From the NCBI GenBank assembly GCA_028716365.1, contig JAQUPZ010000001.1:775393-839392 (forward strand): DNA of 64,000 bases, read 5' to 3'. The position numbers were made by a program, and so were the translations under genes. The notes beneath the pieces are model-generated. The model did not search any database, was not told the origin of the DNA, and was given only the letters and a program-made list of their open reading frames with translations. This DNA is from Kiritimatiellia bacterium (GTDB lineage Bacteria > Verrucomicrobiota > Kiritimatiellia > UBA8416 > YA12-FULL-48-11). Each line of letters begins with the position of its first letter. Position 1 is the first letter of the stretch. Of the stretch, positions 47,218-56,208 are shown in pieces.

Positions 47218-47290
47218 AAGAACGCATGTCTTCACCGTTTTTTCAACCGCTGGGTTGAAAAATACGGTGCAAGACCTTGTTGGCGTTCTT
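47218..47290. terminator. Long hairpin between convergent genes
   Basis: Nested arms AAGAACGC/GCGTTCTT, GTCTT/AAGAC, CACCGT/ACGGTG and TTTTTCAACC/GGTTGAAAAA close on a GCTG loop with only a few unpaired bases. It lies between the GH106 stop and a minus-strand lipoprotein stop, so a bidirectional transcript end is plausible although no T-run follows. Confidence 0.6.
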
Positions 47291-47304
47291 CGTGTTCTTA
47301 CCCT

Positions 47305-47802
47305 TTACGGCAGTCCTAGCCGTCGCCGTAGGTGTTTGTATCGCTCTCCCATGAAATCATTCGAAGACGGAAAATACGGCTTCACGACAAGATTTGTATC
47401 TAACAAGACCTCTATATGATAGGATTTCGTAGGATTGATTTCCTTCGGATGACCTCCAACCATCCAATTATGCCCAGGCTTGTATCCCGGAAAGAACCGA
47501 TCATTACAATCTTTGCCAACTTTGACAAAGATACGGTCTACGCCGCGACGGGAGAAGTCCCAGTTTCCATTCTGATCTGATAAGAAAAGAGTGCTGTGTC
47601 CGTAGTATAACCACATGTAGACCATCTGTGACAAGGAATGTTCCCAGTCTCCCTGTAAGGGGCAATAGGGAACTGGTTTACCGTTCTGGTCACAAACCTG
47701 ACCGTGCATCTTGGCGGTCGGACCGATGGCAGTCGACAGGGCACAGCAGCCGCTGGTCAACATAATAAGATACAGAATAACTAAAATCTTAATCGTTTTC
47801 AT
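47305..47802 (-). CDS. Predicted lipoprotein, function unknown
   Basis: 165 residues. A Sec signal ends in the lipobox LTSGC, giving a lipid-anchored protein. The mature part starts MHGQVCDQNGKPVPYCPLQ and continues with FLSDQNGNWDFSRRGVDRIFVKVG, which suggests a carboxypeptidase-regulatory-like (transthyretin-type) beta fold, by pattern only. Start: ATG at 47802 has GAGGAAG 5-6 bp upstream; the GTG at 47814 is part of that purine run. It interrupts an otherwise plus-strand region. Confidence 0.72.
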   Translation of the reverse strand: MKTIKILVILYLIMLTSGCCALSTAIGPTAKMHGQVCDQNGKPVPYCPLQGDWEHSLSQMVYMWLYYGHSTLFLSDQNGNWDFSRRGVDRIFVKVGKDCNDRFFPGYKPGHNWMVGGHPKEINPTKSYHIEVLLDTNLVVKPYFPSSNDFMGERYKHLRRRLGLP

Positions 47803-47824
47803 TCTCTTCCTCACGCCAACATGA

Positions 47825-47846
47825 TTTAGGCGAACGTTCGCCTAAA
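47825..47846. promoter_or_regulatory. Perfect 22-bp palindrome
   Basis: TTTAGGCGAAC followed by its exact reverse complement, 22 bp upstream of the minus-strand lipoprotein start. It could be an operator or a small cruciform repeat. Confidence 0.55.
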
Positions 47847-48020
47847 CTACTGTATCTGCTTGACCTTGATATGAACTTGCGGAAATCGTGTCAATGGCAA
47901 ATATAGAAGTATACTTTTCGCGTGCAATTTGGATGTTATTTCATCTTGCCCTCTGGTATATGACTGGGGTTATAGTCTACGCTTTTAAAAGGAAAAGAAA
48001 ACTGGCCGAGGATTTAAATT

Positions 48021-49583
48021 ATGGATAACAGATTTAGATTATCTTTGATGGACCCGAACAGAATGTCTGTAACGTGGGAGTTGATCCCCGGCAGGGGTGC
48101 GCGTGAAAAAATGATAGAAAGTTCACTGGCAGCTGCCGAACTGGCGGCAAAAGGAGGCAAAATTGATGCTGTCACGTTGACCGACAATCCCGGTGGTAAC
48201 CCGGCCATGCTTGCCGATTACCTTGGGCAGGAAATCCTGCGAATGGGTATTGAACCCCTTGTCCATTTCACATGCAAGGACAGGAACCGGAACCAGATGG
48301 AAGGCCAGCTTTATGCCCTTGACCGGGCAAAGGTCCGTAACCTGCTGGTGATGACCGGTGATTACCCGGTGACTGGTTACCTTGGCAGGCCGGCGCCGGT
48401 TTTTGACCTAGATCCAATCAATGTTCTGAAGCTGATCATGGAAATGAATGCCGGACTCACTTATCCGGGACTCAAGGGAATGGTCAAACATGAGCCGAGT
48501 CATTTCTATGCCGGAGCGGCAGTGTCGCCGTTCAAGGCCACAGAGGCTGAACAGATGGTCCAGTATTTCAAACTGAAAAAGAAAATTGCCGCCGGGGCCC
48601 AGTTCGTAGTGAGCCAGCTTGGTTATGATGCTAGGAAGTTCCATGAGCTGATTATGTTCATGAAGCAGAACGGTTTGAATGTGCCTGTTATGGGAAACAT
48701 TTACATCCTGACATACGGTGTGGCCAAGCAGATGAACTTGAACAAGCTTCCGGGGTGTGTGGTGACGGATAAACTGCTGGCAGAATACGAAAAGGAAAAG
48801 ACCCTGCCTGACAAGGGTGTTGAAGCACGGTTATTGAGGGCGGCCAAGATGTATGCCTTTATGAAGGGAATGGGATTCAATGGCGTTCATATCGGCGGCC
48901 ATGGTGTGAAATACGAGCAAGTGCTTCAGGTTATCGAGAAGGGTGAAGAACTGAGCAGTCGCTGGCAGGAGTTTATTCCTGAATTTGATTATGCAATGCC
49001 CAACGGTTTTTACCTTTACGAAAAGGACGAAAAAACCGGTTTGAACAAGGAAACGATGGTTGATTTGAAAAACAGGCCACTGGATGATTCGGTTGGTTTT
49101 GTCTACCGCATGTCCCGTGTGATGCATCGTCTGATGTTTGAACCGGGCAAAAATCTTTTTGGCATGATGAGGGCCTGGTGCCGCAAGGCTGACGGTTCCC
49201 GCGGCGAAGAAGCTTTTCATAAGATGGAACATCTGCCAAAAGTTCTGCTGTATGACTGCAGGGATTGCGGTGATTGTTCTCTGACTGACGTGGCTTACAG
49301 TTGTCCAATGTCGCAGTGTCCCAAGTACCAGCGTAACGGTGCCTGCGGAGGCAGTCGTGACGGCTGGTGCGAGGTTCATCCCGGAAAGCGAAAATGTGTT
49401 TATGTAAAGGCATATTCCAGATTGAAGTATTACGGTGAAGAAAAGAGTCTTGATAGTTATGTTGTGCCGCCGTGTAACTGGGATTTCTTCCAGACTTCTT
49501 CCTGGATCAACTTCTACCTTGGCCGTGACCATTCTGCCGAACGATTTGGCATCAAGAAACCTGAAGAGCCGAAGAAACTGTGA
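48021..49583 (+). CDS. Methylenetetrahydrofolate reductase-like protein with C-terminal Cys domain
   Basis: Cytosolic protein of 520 residues. The N-terminal part is a MetF-type TIM barrel (SVTWELIPGRG; VHFTCKDRNRNQ; LLVMTGDYP). The C-terminal part (from C413: DCRDCGDCS, then SCPMSQCPK) is the cysteine-rich MTHFR C-terminal domain seen in anaerobes, likely binding an Fe-S cluster or zinc. It would reduce methylene-THF to methyl-THF, probably with ferredoxin or another carrier rather than NAD(P)H alone. Start ATG 48021 with GAGGA upstream. Its 3' flank folds as a cloverleaf. Confidence 0.88.
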   Translation: MDNRFRLSLMDPNRMSVTWELIPGRGAREKMIESSLAAAELAAKGGKIDAVTLTDNPGGNPAMLADYLGQEILRMGIEPLVHFTCKDRNRNQMEGQLYALDRAKVRNLLVMTGDYPVTGYLGRPAPVFDLDPINVLKLIMEMNAGLTYPGLKGMVKHEPSHFYAGAAVSPFKATEAEQMVQYFKLKKKIAAGAQFVVSQLGYDARKFHELIMFMKQNGLNVPVMGNIYILTYGVAKQMNLNKLPGCVVTDKLLAEYEKEKTLPDKGVEARLLRAAKMYAFMKGMGFNGVHIGGHGVKYEQVLQVIEKGEELSSRWQEFIPEFDYAMPNGFYLYEKDEKTGLNKETMVDLKNRPLDDSVGFVYRMSRVMHRLMFEPGKNLFGMMRAWCRKADGSRGEEAFHKMEHLPKVLLYDCRDCGDCSLTDVAYSCPMSQCPKYQRNGACGGSRDGWCEVHPGKRKCVYVKAYSRLKYYGEEKSLDSYVVPPCNWDFFQTSSWINFYLGRDHSAERFGIKKPEEPKKL

Positions 49584-49597
49584 TGATTTCTTTTTTC

Positions 49598-49695
49598 CAA
49601 TCCAAAAAGCTCTATCGGCTGTGACAGCCGACTCTACAGGAAAGTCAAAATCTTTTCTGTAGTGTGCGCTGTCATCAGCGCAATTCTTGGGATTG
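49598..49695. repeat. Cloverleaf-folding palindromic element
   Basis: The outer stem CAATCC/GGATTG (49598-49603 with 49690-49695) encloses three arms: CGGCTG-TGA-CAGCCG (49616-49630), an 11-bp stem CTACAGGAAAG/CTTTTCTGTAG with one G-T pair (49634-49662), and GCGCTG-TCAT-CAGCGC (49666-49681). It starts 15 bp after the MTHFR-like stop. The topology parallels the repeat at 46563-46649. Confidence 0.75.
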
Positions 49696-49783
49696 AAAAA
49701 TGGTTTGACGATGACTGCAATGTTGTGAGAAACAAGGGTCGATTTGGATACTGTTTACAATTTAAACTGACAGGAGGTCATAT

Positions 49784-50863
49784 ATGAAAATTGAGCTTAA
49801 GAAAAATTATACCTACGCTTTGGTCGTTCCCACCAGCATGGGGGTCAGGATTACCCCGGTCAACGGCCAGCCGGTGCACAGCAGTAATACTTTTTTCATG
49901 CAGACAACCAGTGCTGAGACCAATGTGGCCAGCATTTCGGCCTATCTCGGATTGCCGGTAAAAGTATTGACCACATTTGTTAAAGGAAGCCCAATAGCCA
50001 GGCTCATCAAAGACAACCTCGCCAGCCGTCATATGGCTTACGAAGGCAAAGAAGTGGATCAAGGCGGTCCCTGGGGCTATCGTCATCAGTTCAACATCGC
50101 TGACAGTGGTTTCGGTTCCCGTGGTCCACGCGTGCAGAACGACCGGGCCGGCGAAGTAGGCCGGACCCTGAATGTTAAGGATTTCGATCTGGACCGCATT
50201 TTCGGGAAAGAAGGTGTCCAGATTTTGCATTTGTCAGGACTGATCGGAGCTTTGTCGCCGGAAACCAGCAAGTTCTGTCTTGAACTGGCCAGGGCAGCGA
50301 AGAAATATGGCACTCGTATCTCGTTCGATCTCAACTACCGGGCTACGTTCTGGAAAAACCGCGAGAAAGAACTGAGTGAGATCTTCAAAGAAATCGCCAG
50401 TATTTCCGATATCCTGGTTGGCAACGAAGAGGATTTCCAGCTTTGCCTTGGTATCGAAGGGCCGGAAGCCGGTGGCAAAGATATTGCCGCCAAGATTGAC
50501 AGTTTCAAGGAGATGATCAGCCGGGTCAAGAAGACGTTCCCCAACGCTTCTGTATTTGCGACCACTCTGCGTGAAGTCGCCAGCGCCAACAGTCATCATT
50601 GGGGTGCCATAATGCTGGTGGGCGATACCTGGCATGTGGTGGAACCGCGTGAAATTACCGTCCTTGATCGTATTGGTGGCGGTGATGGATTTGTCGGCGG
50701 AATGCTTTATGCCATTCTCAAGGGTTGGGAATCGGAGAAATGGATCCAGTTCGGCTGGGCCACCGGCGCCCTGGCAACGACGTTCCTGACCGATTACGCC
50801 CAGCCTGCAGATGAAGAACAGGTATGGAGTATCTGGAAAGGCAACGCCCGCGTCCGGCGATAA
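49784..50863 (+). CDS. PfkB family sugar kinase, KDG-kinase-like
   Basis: 359 residues, cytosolic ribokinase-fold kinase. It has the family's substrate-binding opening (NVASISAYLGLPVKVLT), ISFDLNYRATFW and NEEDFQLCLG in the middle, and the anion hole/catalytic motif DRIGGGDGF with D301 as probable base. The middle features resemble 2-keto-3-deoxygluconate kinases, fitting catabolism of uronates or of rhamnose via keto-deoxy acids. CAGGAGG precedes the ATG. The GH106 gene starts 36 bp after its stop. Confidence 0.88.
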   Translation: MKIELKKNYTYALVVPTSMGVRITPVNGQPVHSSNTFFMQTTSAETNVASISAYLGLPVKVLTTFVKGSPIARLIKDNLASRHMAYEGKEVDQGGPWGYRHQFNIADSGFGSRGPRVQNDRAGEVGRTLNVKDFDLDRIFGKEGVQILHLSGLIGALSPETSKFCLELARAAKKYGTRISFDLNYRATFWKNREKELSEIFKEIASISDILVGNEEDFQLCLGIEGPEAGGKDIAAKIDSFKEMISRVKKTFPNASVFATTLREVASANSHHWGAIMLVGDTWHVVEPREITVLDRIGGGDGFVGGMLYAILKGWESEKWIQFGWATGALATTFLTDYAQPADEEQVWSIWKGNARVRR

Positions 50864-50899
50864 TTGACATTTTGTGAGTCATCCTTCAAGAGGGACGAA

Positions 50900-53800
50900 A
50901 TGTATTCTAATTTCATCCGTCCTGTTTTTGTTGCAGTCTTTTTTCTTGGTATCCTGAACGTGATCAAGGCAGAGGACCTTGAGTTCAGTGATCCATCGAA
51001 AGTCATTCAACCGCCGGATTATGCAGTTGGTTTTCCAAGCCGCGATGTCAACCTGGATGTTCTGCCGGGGTTCAAGAATCCGCCGCCGGGTTATGGCGAG
51101 GTGCCGTTCTGGTGGTGGACAGGCGACAAACTGAATGTGAGCCGCATGATTGGACAGATCAGGGAACTGCATAAAAAAGGTATCAGTGGCGTTCAAGTCA
51201 ATTATTCTCATTACGATACCAGCGGCTGGCTGACCGATCAGGACGAACCAGCTATTTTTTCTGACGAATGGTGGAAGGTCTATTCAAAGGTCTCCAAAGC
51301 GTGTGCCGGTCTTGACATGGGGATTGGCCTCAGTACTTACACACTTGATTGGCCGCGTGGCGCATCAAATCTTTTTTGTAACCTGTTTTATTCGAAGCCC
51401 GAATTGAATGCGATCCAGCTTGAGGTTGGACCCCGTCAGCGTGTACGGAGTGGAGAAACAAAAACGTTTGAATGTGCAACGAATCAATTTGTTACGCGGG
51501 CCTATCCAATTGTAAACGGAAAGATTCAGCGTGGCGGCGTGGACCTCTCGCCGTTTGTCAAAGAAGGTAAAATTACCTGGACTGCCTCGGCAGGTGACTG
51601 GGAAATCTGGACATTTCTCGCCGTCCGCAAGGCCGGGTCACTAAATCCACTAATGGTTGGATCGGGAGATACGGTCATCCGCGGTTTCTTCCAGCCTTTT
51701 CAAGATCATAATCCCGGAAAAACATCCAAAGGTTTGAATTATTTCTTTAATGACGAGCTGCACATCGGCATGGGCAAATTCGCGTGGAATCCTGATTTTG
51801 CCGCGGAGTTTCGCCAGCGCAAGGGTTACGATCTTCTGGATGTATTACCCGCGATGTGGGTTGACATTGGCAGTATTACACCAAAGGTCAGGATGGATTA
51901 CGCCGACGTACGCATGGCGTTAATGGAAGAACGTTATTTCAAGCCGATTTTCAACTGGTATAATTCACGTGGCATGATCTTTGCCTGCGACTCGGGTGGA
52001 CGCGGTCTTCACCCTGGCGAGTTTGGTGATTATTTCCGGGTGACGCGCTGGTATTCGGCGCCGGGACACGATACGCCGGGTGGAAGTGCCAATCTCATCA
52101 AGGGCAAGGTCTCTTCTTCAATAGCCAATCTCTATCAGCGTCCGCGCGTCTGGCTCGAAGGTTATCACAGCCTCGGATGGGGTGCCACGCCGGAACGTAT
52201 TATGTTCGCCACGCGTGAAAATTATCTCTACGGCTGTACGTTACTGAATCTTCACGGATTTTATTACACGACCTATGGTTCACACTGGGAATGGGCGCCA
52301 CCCTGTTACCATTTTCGCATGCCTTACTGGGCTCATATGGACACTTTTCTCGGTTATTTTGACCGCCTGTCGTATCTGCTGAGTCAGGGCCATTTTATAT
52401 GCGATGTTGCGGTCGTTTATCCTGTCGCGCCATATGAGGCGGAAATGAATGGCGACAGATCAAAGAATACAGCATTTGATCTTGCCAGTCGCCTGATGAC
52501 TGCCGGTATCAACTTTGAATTTATTGACAATGATTCCCTTGCCCGCGCCACTGTTGAGAATGGCCGGCTCGTTGTGAAATCCGCGAGTACATCCTACCAG
52601 GCGTTAGTTGTTCCAGACATGGATGTTGTGCGTTGGGCAACGATTGAGAAAGCTGCGGCGTTTGCCCAGGCCGGTGGAAAAGTATACAACGTCGGCGCCT
52701 TACCGGTGGCATCTGAGCGTACCGGTCGAGATGATTCAGAGTTGATGACACTGGTGGATCGCGCCTTCAATCCCAGTTGCCGTTTTACCAAGACCGCAGA
52801 TGCTGTAGAGGCCATCCGCAAAGCCTTTGTACAGGATGTGCGTGGTGTTAATCAGACTGTGCGCGCGTTACATCGGAAGATCGGTATTCGTGATATTTAT
52901 ATGGTTATGGATGCCAAGCCCAACGCCGTGGTTGAGTTTCGTGCCAAAGGCGCAGTTGAACTATGGGATCCCTGGACAGGGAAAACCAGTTCACTGCGTG
53001 TGATTAAAGAGACAACTACTGGTACCCAGGTTGAATTGCCGCTGGAAAGTTACGAAGCACAGATTGTCGTTTTCTCTCCCGGCGAGAAGCACGTCAATCC
53101 TTTGCCAAAAAATGAGCGCCCTAAACTGCAAAAGACACTGCCCGGAGAGTGGACGGTGGCCTTTGTTCCCACGATGGATAACACCTGGGGCGATTTCAGG
53201 ATGCCAGTCACGGCTGACAATAAGAAGATTGGTCTGGAAGCGCGTCGCTTTGCATGGGCACGTGAAACAGAGACGTTGGCCAGGACCGCAATGCTGCCCA
53301 CAATAGATGACAGCAAATGGATAAAGCAACTCCATGGTTATGGTCCTCAGTTCTATGTTCTCGGACCGATTCCGGACGACGTGAATCTGGAACAACTTGA
53401 TGCTGAGCTTGCGAAATTGACGTCACTTGATCCTGCCGTACCGGTTACTGCCGGAGGCAGGAACTTTCGATGGTGCCTGTATGATTTTTCCTGGCGATAT
53501 GGCAGGGAAGGTGATTTGGGCCATCAAGGTTACCACGGCTTGAAACGAGCCGTAACGGACGACTTTATTTGCCTGGGAAAACAGGTCAATGGGTTGAATG
53601 AGATACGCTATGAGCCTGAAAAAGGTGGCGGACGTTATTACCTTTGGACTTCTGTGACCATGGCACAGGCTGTACAGGCGAAGATTGAGGTCAGTTGTAA
53701 ACCACCCGCGGATAAGAGTCATACCTCGCCGGTGATAACTCCGGCGGCGGTTTATGTAAATTGCATCCGTATGACCGATCTGACGCAACCTGTGTTGCTC

Positions 53801-54556
53801 AAGGCAGGTGCAAATCCGACACTTATACGTTACGATCACGCGGGGCGTGGTCACTTTGTAATGCGTCGACAGGATGTAATAGCGATTCAGTCACGCACAC
53901 CGCTCGCGATGCGTTGGTATGATGATTCCGGTGTAATTCCGTTTGATGTTTTTGCAGGTGATCAGTCGGCGGAATGGTTTCGTTTTGTTTCGGCACCGGG
54001 TACAGCGGCGATTCGTGTGAAGGCTCTTGGCAAGGTGCAGGCATGGATTAATGGAGAGCCGATGAAAGAGAAGAACAACGGCAGGTTTGTGGCTGAGCAA
54101 ACTCCGGTGGCTGCTGCGGTTGTGGCGTTACGCGTCATACCTCAGACAGGCAGAAGTGGTGGGGCTGTCATACCTGAACCAATCATGGTTGAAACTGATG
54201 GTACGGGTATAATGGCGCTGGGTGATTGGTCACAGGTTGGGATTCTTAATAATTATTCCGGTGGAGTGCGATACAGCACGGTTTTCACACTCACAAAAGA
54301 AGAAGCAAAAACCGGAGCCATACTGGATTTGGGTGGTGTTGTCGCGACAGCAGAGGTCCATCTTAATGGAAAGAAGGTGGGTGTACGGGTTGCTCCGCCG
54401 TGGCGTGTGGATGTAACGGGTTTCCTTAAGCGCGGTGATAACAAGCTGGAAGTTCTTGTATATAATACTCTCGCCAACCACTACCAAACCATCCCATCAC
54501 GTTATCGCGGAGTACCGACATCCGGACTTCTTGGCCCCGTAACTCTCGAGTTTTAA
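50900..54556 (+). CDS. GH106-type alpha-L-rhamnosidase-like protein
   Basis: 1218 residues with signal peptide (FIRPVFVAVFFLGILNVIKA). PPPGYGEVPFWWWTGDKLN and LHKKGISGVQVNYSHYD form the GH106-type start, and NDELHIGMGKFAWN contains candidate acids in the barrel. The C-terminal GH2-like domain reads AEVHLNGKKVGVRVAPPWRV. It is more divergent than the two GH106 genes upstream, so its substrate may differ. ATG 50900 has AGAGGGA 5 bp upstream. Probably co-transcribed with the PfkB kinase. Confidence 0.82.
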   Translation: MYSNFIRPVFVAVFFLGILNVIKAEDLEFSDPSKVIQPPDYAVGFPSRDVNLDVLPGFKNPPPGYGEVPFWWWTGDKLNVSRMIGQIRELHKKGISGVQVNYSHYDTSGWLTDQDEPAIFSDEWWKVYSKVSKACAGLDMGIGLSTYTLDWPRGASNLFCNLFYSKPELNAIQLEVGPRQRVRSGETKTFECATNQFVTRAYPIVNGKIQRGGVDLSPFVKEGKITWTASAGDWEIWTFLAVRKAGSLNPLMVGSGDTVIRGFFQPFQDHNPGKTSKGLNYFFNDELHIGMGKFAWNPDFAAEFRQRKGYDLLDVLPAMWVDIGSITPKVRMDYADVRMALMEERYFKPIFNWYNSRGMIFACDSGGRGLHPGEFGDYFRVTRWYSAPGHDTPGGSANLIKGKVSSSIANLYQRPRVWLEGYHSLGWGATPERIMFATRENYLYGCTLLNLHGFYYTTYGSHWEWAPPCYHFRMPYWAHMDTFLGYFDRLSYLLSQGHFICDVAVVYPVAPYEAEMNGDRSKNTAFDLASRLMTAGINFEFIDNDSLARATVENGRLVVKSASTSYQALVVPDMDVVRWATIEKAAAFAQAGGKVYNVGALPVASERTGRDDSELMTLVDRAFNPSCRFTKTADAVEAIRKAFVQDVRGVNQTVRALHRKIGIRDIYMVMDAKPNAVVEFRAKGAVELWDPWTGKTSSLRVIKETTTGTQVELPLESYEAQIVVFSPGEKHVNPLPKNERPKLQKTLPGEWTVAFVPTMDNTWGDFRMPVTADNKKIGLEARRFAWARETETLARTAMLPTIDDSKWIKQLHGYGPQFYVLGPIPDDVNLEQLDAELAKLTSLDPAVPVTAGGRNFRWCLYDFSWRYGREGDLGHQGYHGLKRAVTDDFICLGKQVNGLNEIRYEPEKGGGRYYLWTSVTMAQAVQAKIEVSCKPPADKSHTSPVITPAAVYVNCIRMTDLTQPVLLKAGANPTLIRYDHAGRGHFVMRRQDVIAIQSRTPLAMRWYDDSGVIPFDVFAGDQSAEWFRFVSAPGTAAIRVKALGKVQAWINGEPMKEKNNGRFVAEQTPVAAAVVALRVIPQTGRSGGAVIPEPIMVETDGTGIMALGDWSQVGILNNYSGGVRYSTVFTLTKEEAKTGAILDLGGVVATAEVHLNGKKVGVRVAPPWRVDVTGFLKRGDNKLEVLVYNTLANHYQTIPSRYRGVPTSGLLGPVTLEF

Positions 54557-54573
54557 CGTTTTTTATGGGTAGG

Positions 54574-54760
54574 ACGTCTCGCATTTCATGAGAAAATTCT
54601 TTTACGTGATATTAATTTGTTAGCTGTGTTGTTGCGGCTGGTGCATATGTTTATACAGCACCATCCGCAACGCCTTGCTACCAAAATAATCTGACGTAAA
54701 ATCATTTCCTCAAGAAATAAAATGCGAGCCGTGTTTATATCGTTCCGAAGCGGAACGAAT
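54574..54760. repeat. Structured element, copy 2
   Basis: Imperfect terminal inverted repeats (CTCGCATTTCA near 54578 against TAAAATGCGAG near 54718) enclose hairpin TTGCGG-C-TGGTGC/GCACCA-T-CCGCAA (54632-54670), bracketed by CTGTGTTG and CGCCTTG. A second hairpin CGTTCCG-AAG-CGGAACG lies at 54741-54757. The order, spacing and bracketing sequences match copy 1 at 25081-25265, but the stem sequences differ. It lies between the convergent GH106 and MFS genes. Confidence 0.7.
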
Positions 54761-54792
54761 TCAGAAAAATTTAACTTTGCCGGTTGTTTGGA

Positions 54793-56076
54793 TTAAATGG
54801 GTTCGGTGTAGTCGAGGTCCTTGCCATAGGTTTCCTCAAGCTGAAGAAGTGCGATGAAGGCGACGAGAATTGTGACTGCGCCGATCAACGCCGCGGCGGG
54901 GACGGTACCAAGACCGGTTTTCAAGTAACGGAATGCGATGGTAAGAATGGTTGTCAGGCCGCGCACAAAATTCGGCGCTGTTACCGCGACGGTGGCACGG
55001 AGATTTGTACCGAATTGTTCCGCCGAGACAGTGATGAAGACAGCCCAGTAACCGGACGACCATCCTACGAGGAAACACATCAGATAGAACAATTTTGTGC
55101 TTTTCCCGCCCAGCAGGAAGTAGCCGGTACAAAAAACCATCGTTAGCAACATGAATACACCAATGATTTTTTTGCGGTTTTTGAAAATCTGGCTGAGAAA
55201 TCCATTTGTAAGATCACCAAACGTGAGCGCAAGGTAATAAAGCATTACCGCCGTGGAAGCCTTTGGGGAAACACTGAGTCCAAGAGCACTGCCTATTTCG
55301 GGTGAAAATGTGATGAGGATACCGATAGCATACCAGATTGGCATAGCTACGAGGATCAGACAGATATATTTTCGAAGTCTTGTTGTATTAGTGAATAATG
55401 CGAGAAAATTACCGCGGGAAGCGGACGTTGTCCTGACATTGTTAAATAATGGTGATTCTCGCACACCGAGGCGCAGGAGAAGAAGAGCAAATCCAAGTCC
55501 ACCGCCAATGAAATATGCAGTACGCCAGGGAAATCTATCTCCAATGAGCGATGCCGTCACCACACCCAGCACACCAACAGCGGCAACAATCATTGTTCCA
55601 TACCCGCGGTTTTCCTTGGACATCAATTCCGAGACCAGGGTCACACCGGCGCCGAGTTCGCCTGCCAGTCCAAGTCCGGCGGTAAACCGGCATGCCGCAT
55701 AGATGGGAACACTTTCTGCGAAACCGTTGATGAACGTGGCGATCGAATAGAGGATGATTGAACCGAACAGGACAGAACGTCGGCCATAAATGTCACCGAG
55801 GATGCCCCATACGACACCGCCAACCAGCATGCCAATGAGTTGTGCATTCAGGAGATCTATGCCTGCACCAAGTAATTGATCACCGGATAGACCGATTCCC
55901 TGTAAACTCTGATTACGAACGATACTGTAGAGGAGGAGATCGTAGGCATCTACAAAAAAGCCCAAAGCAGCGGCAAGTACGGCAAGAACTATGTGAGAAT
56001 TCGATGGTTTTGTATCCATTAGCATTGAGATTCGCGGATTCCGCTCATTTAGCCAAGTCTTTTCCAATAACAACAT
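54793..56076 (-). CDS. MFS transporter
   Basis: Inner-membrane carrier of about 427 residues with 12 predicted helices. Signature motifs are GFFVDAYDLLLYS in helix 1, GDIYGRRSVLFGS between helices 2 and 3, and RFTAGLGLAGELGAG in helix 4, as in the metabolite:proton symporter group. It is the only recognisable sugar importer in the window and is divergent from GH127, so released arabinose or rhamnose is a reasonable but unproven substrate. The start is uncertain: ATG 56076, or internal ATGs near residues 18-20, all leave helix 1 intact. Confidence 0.9.
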   Translation of the reverse strand: MLLLEKTWLNERNPRISMLMDTKPSNSHIVLAVLAAALGFFVDAYDLLLYSIVRNQSLQGIGLSGDQLLGAGIDLLNAQLIGMLVGGVVWGILGDIYGRRSVLFGSIILYSIATFINGFAESVPIYAACRFTAGLGLAGELGAGVTLVSELMSKENRGYGTMIVAAVGVLGVVTASLIGDRFPWRTAYFIGGGLGFALLLLRLGVRESPLFNNVRTTSASRGNFLALFTNTTRLRKYICLILVAMPIWYAIGILITFSPEIGSALGLSVSPKASTAVMLYYLALTFGDLTNGFLSQIFKNRKKIIGVFMLLTMVFCTGYFLLGGKSTKLFYLMCFLVGWSSGYWAVFITVSAEQFGTNLRATVAVTAPNFVRGLTTILTIAFRYLKTGLGTVPAAALIGAVTILVAFIALLQLEETYGKDLDYTEPI

Positions 56077-56208
56077 TTTATTTCATGAAGGAACATGCCG
56101 GTAAAAGCAAGTTTCCTTTTGATCTCATTACCAGCAATAGGTAAAGTTAATGGCACTGGAAATATGGATACGAAGCAGATTTGTAATTACAGCTCGGAAA
56201 GGGGAAAA

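Noticed and set aside
47825..47846. LexA box
   Set aside because: The centre CGAACGTTCG has no 4-bp spacer as required for GAAC-N4-GTTC, and the adjacent genes are not SOS functions.
47847..48020. SAM, cobalamin or folate riboswitch before the MTHFR-like gene
   Set aside because: No conserved riboswitch core or terminator/antiterminator pair could be recognised in this leader.
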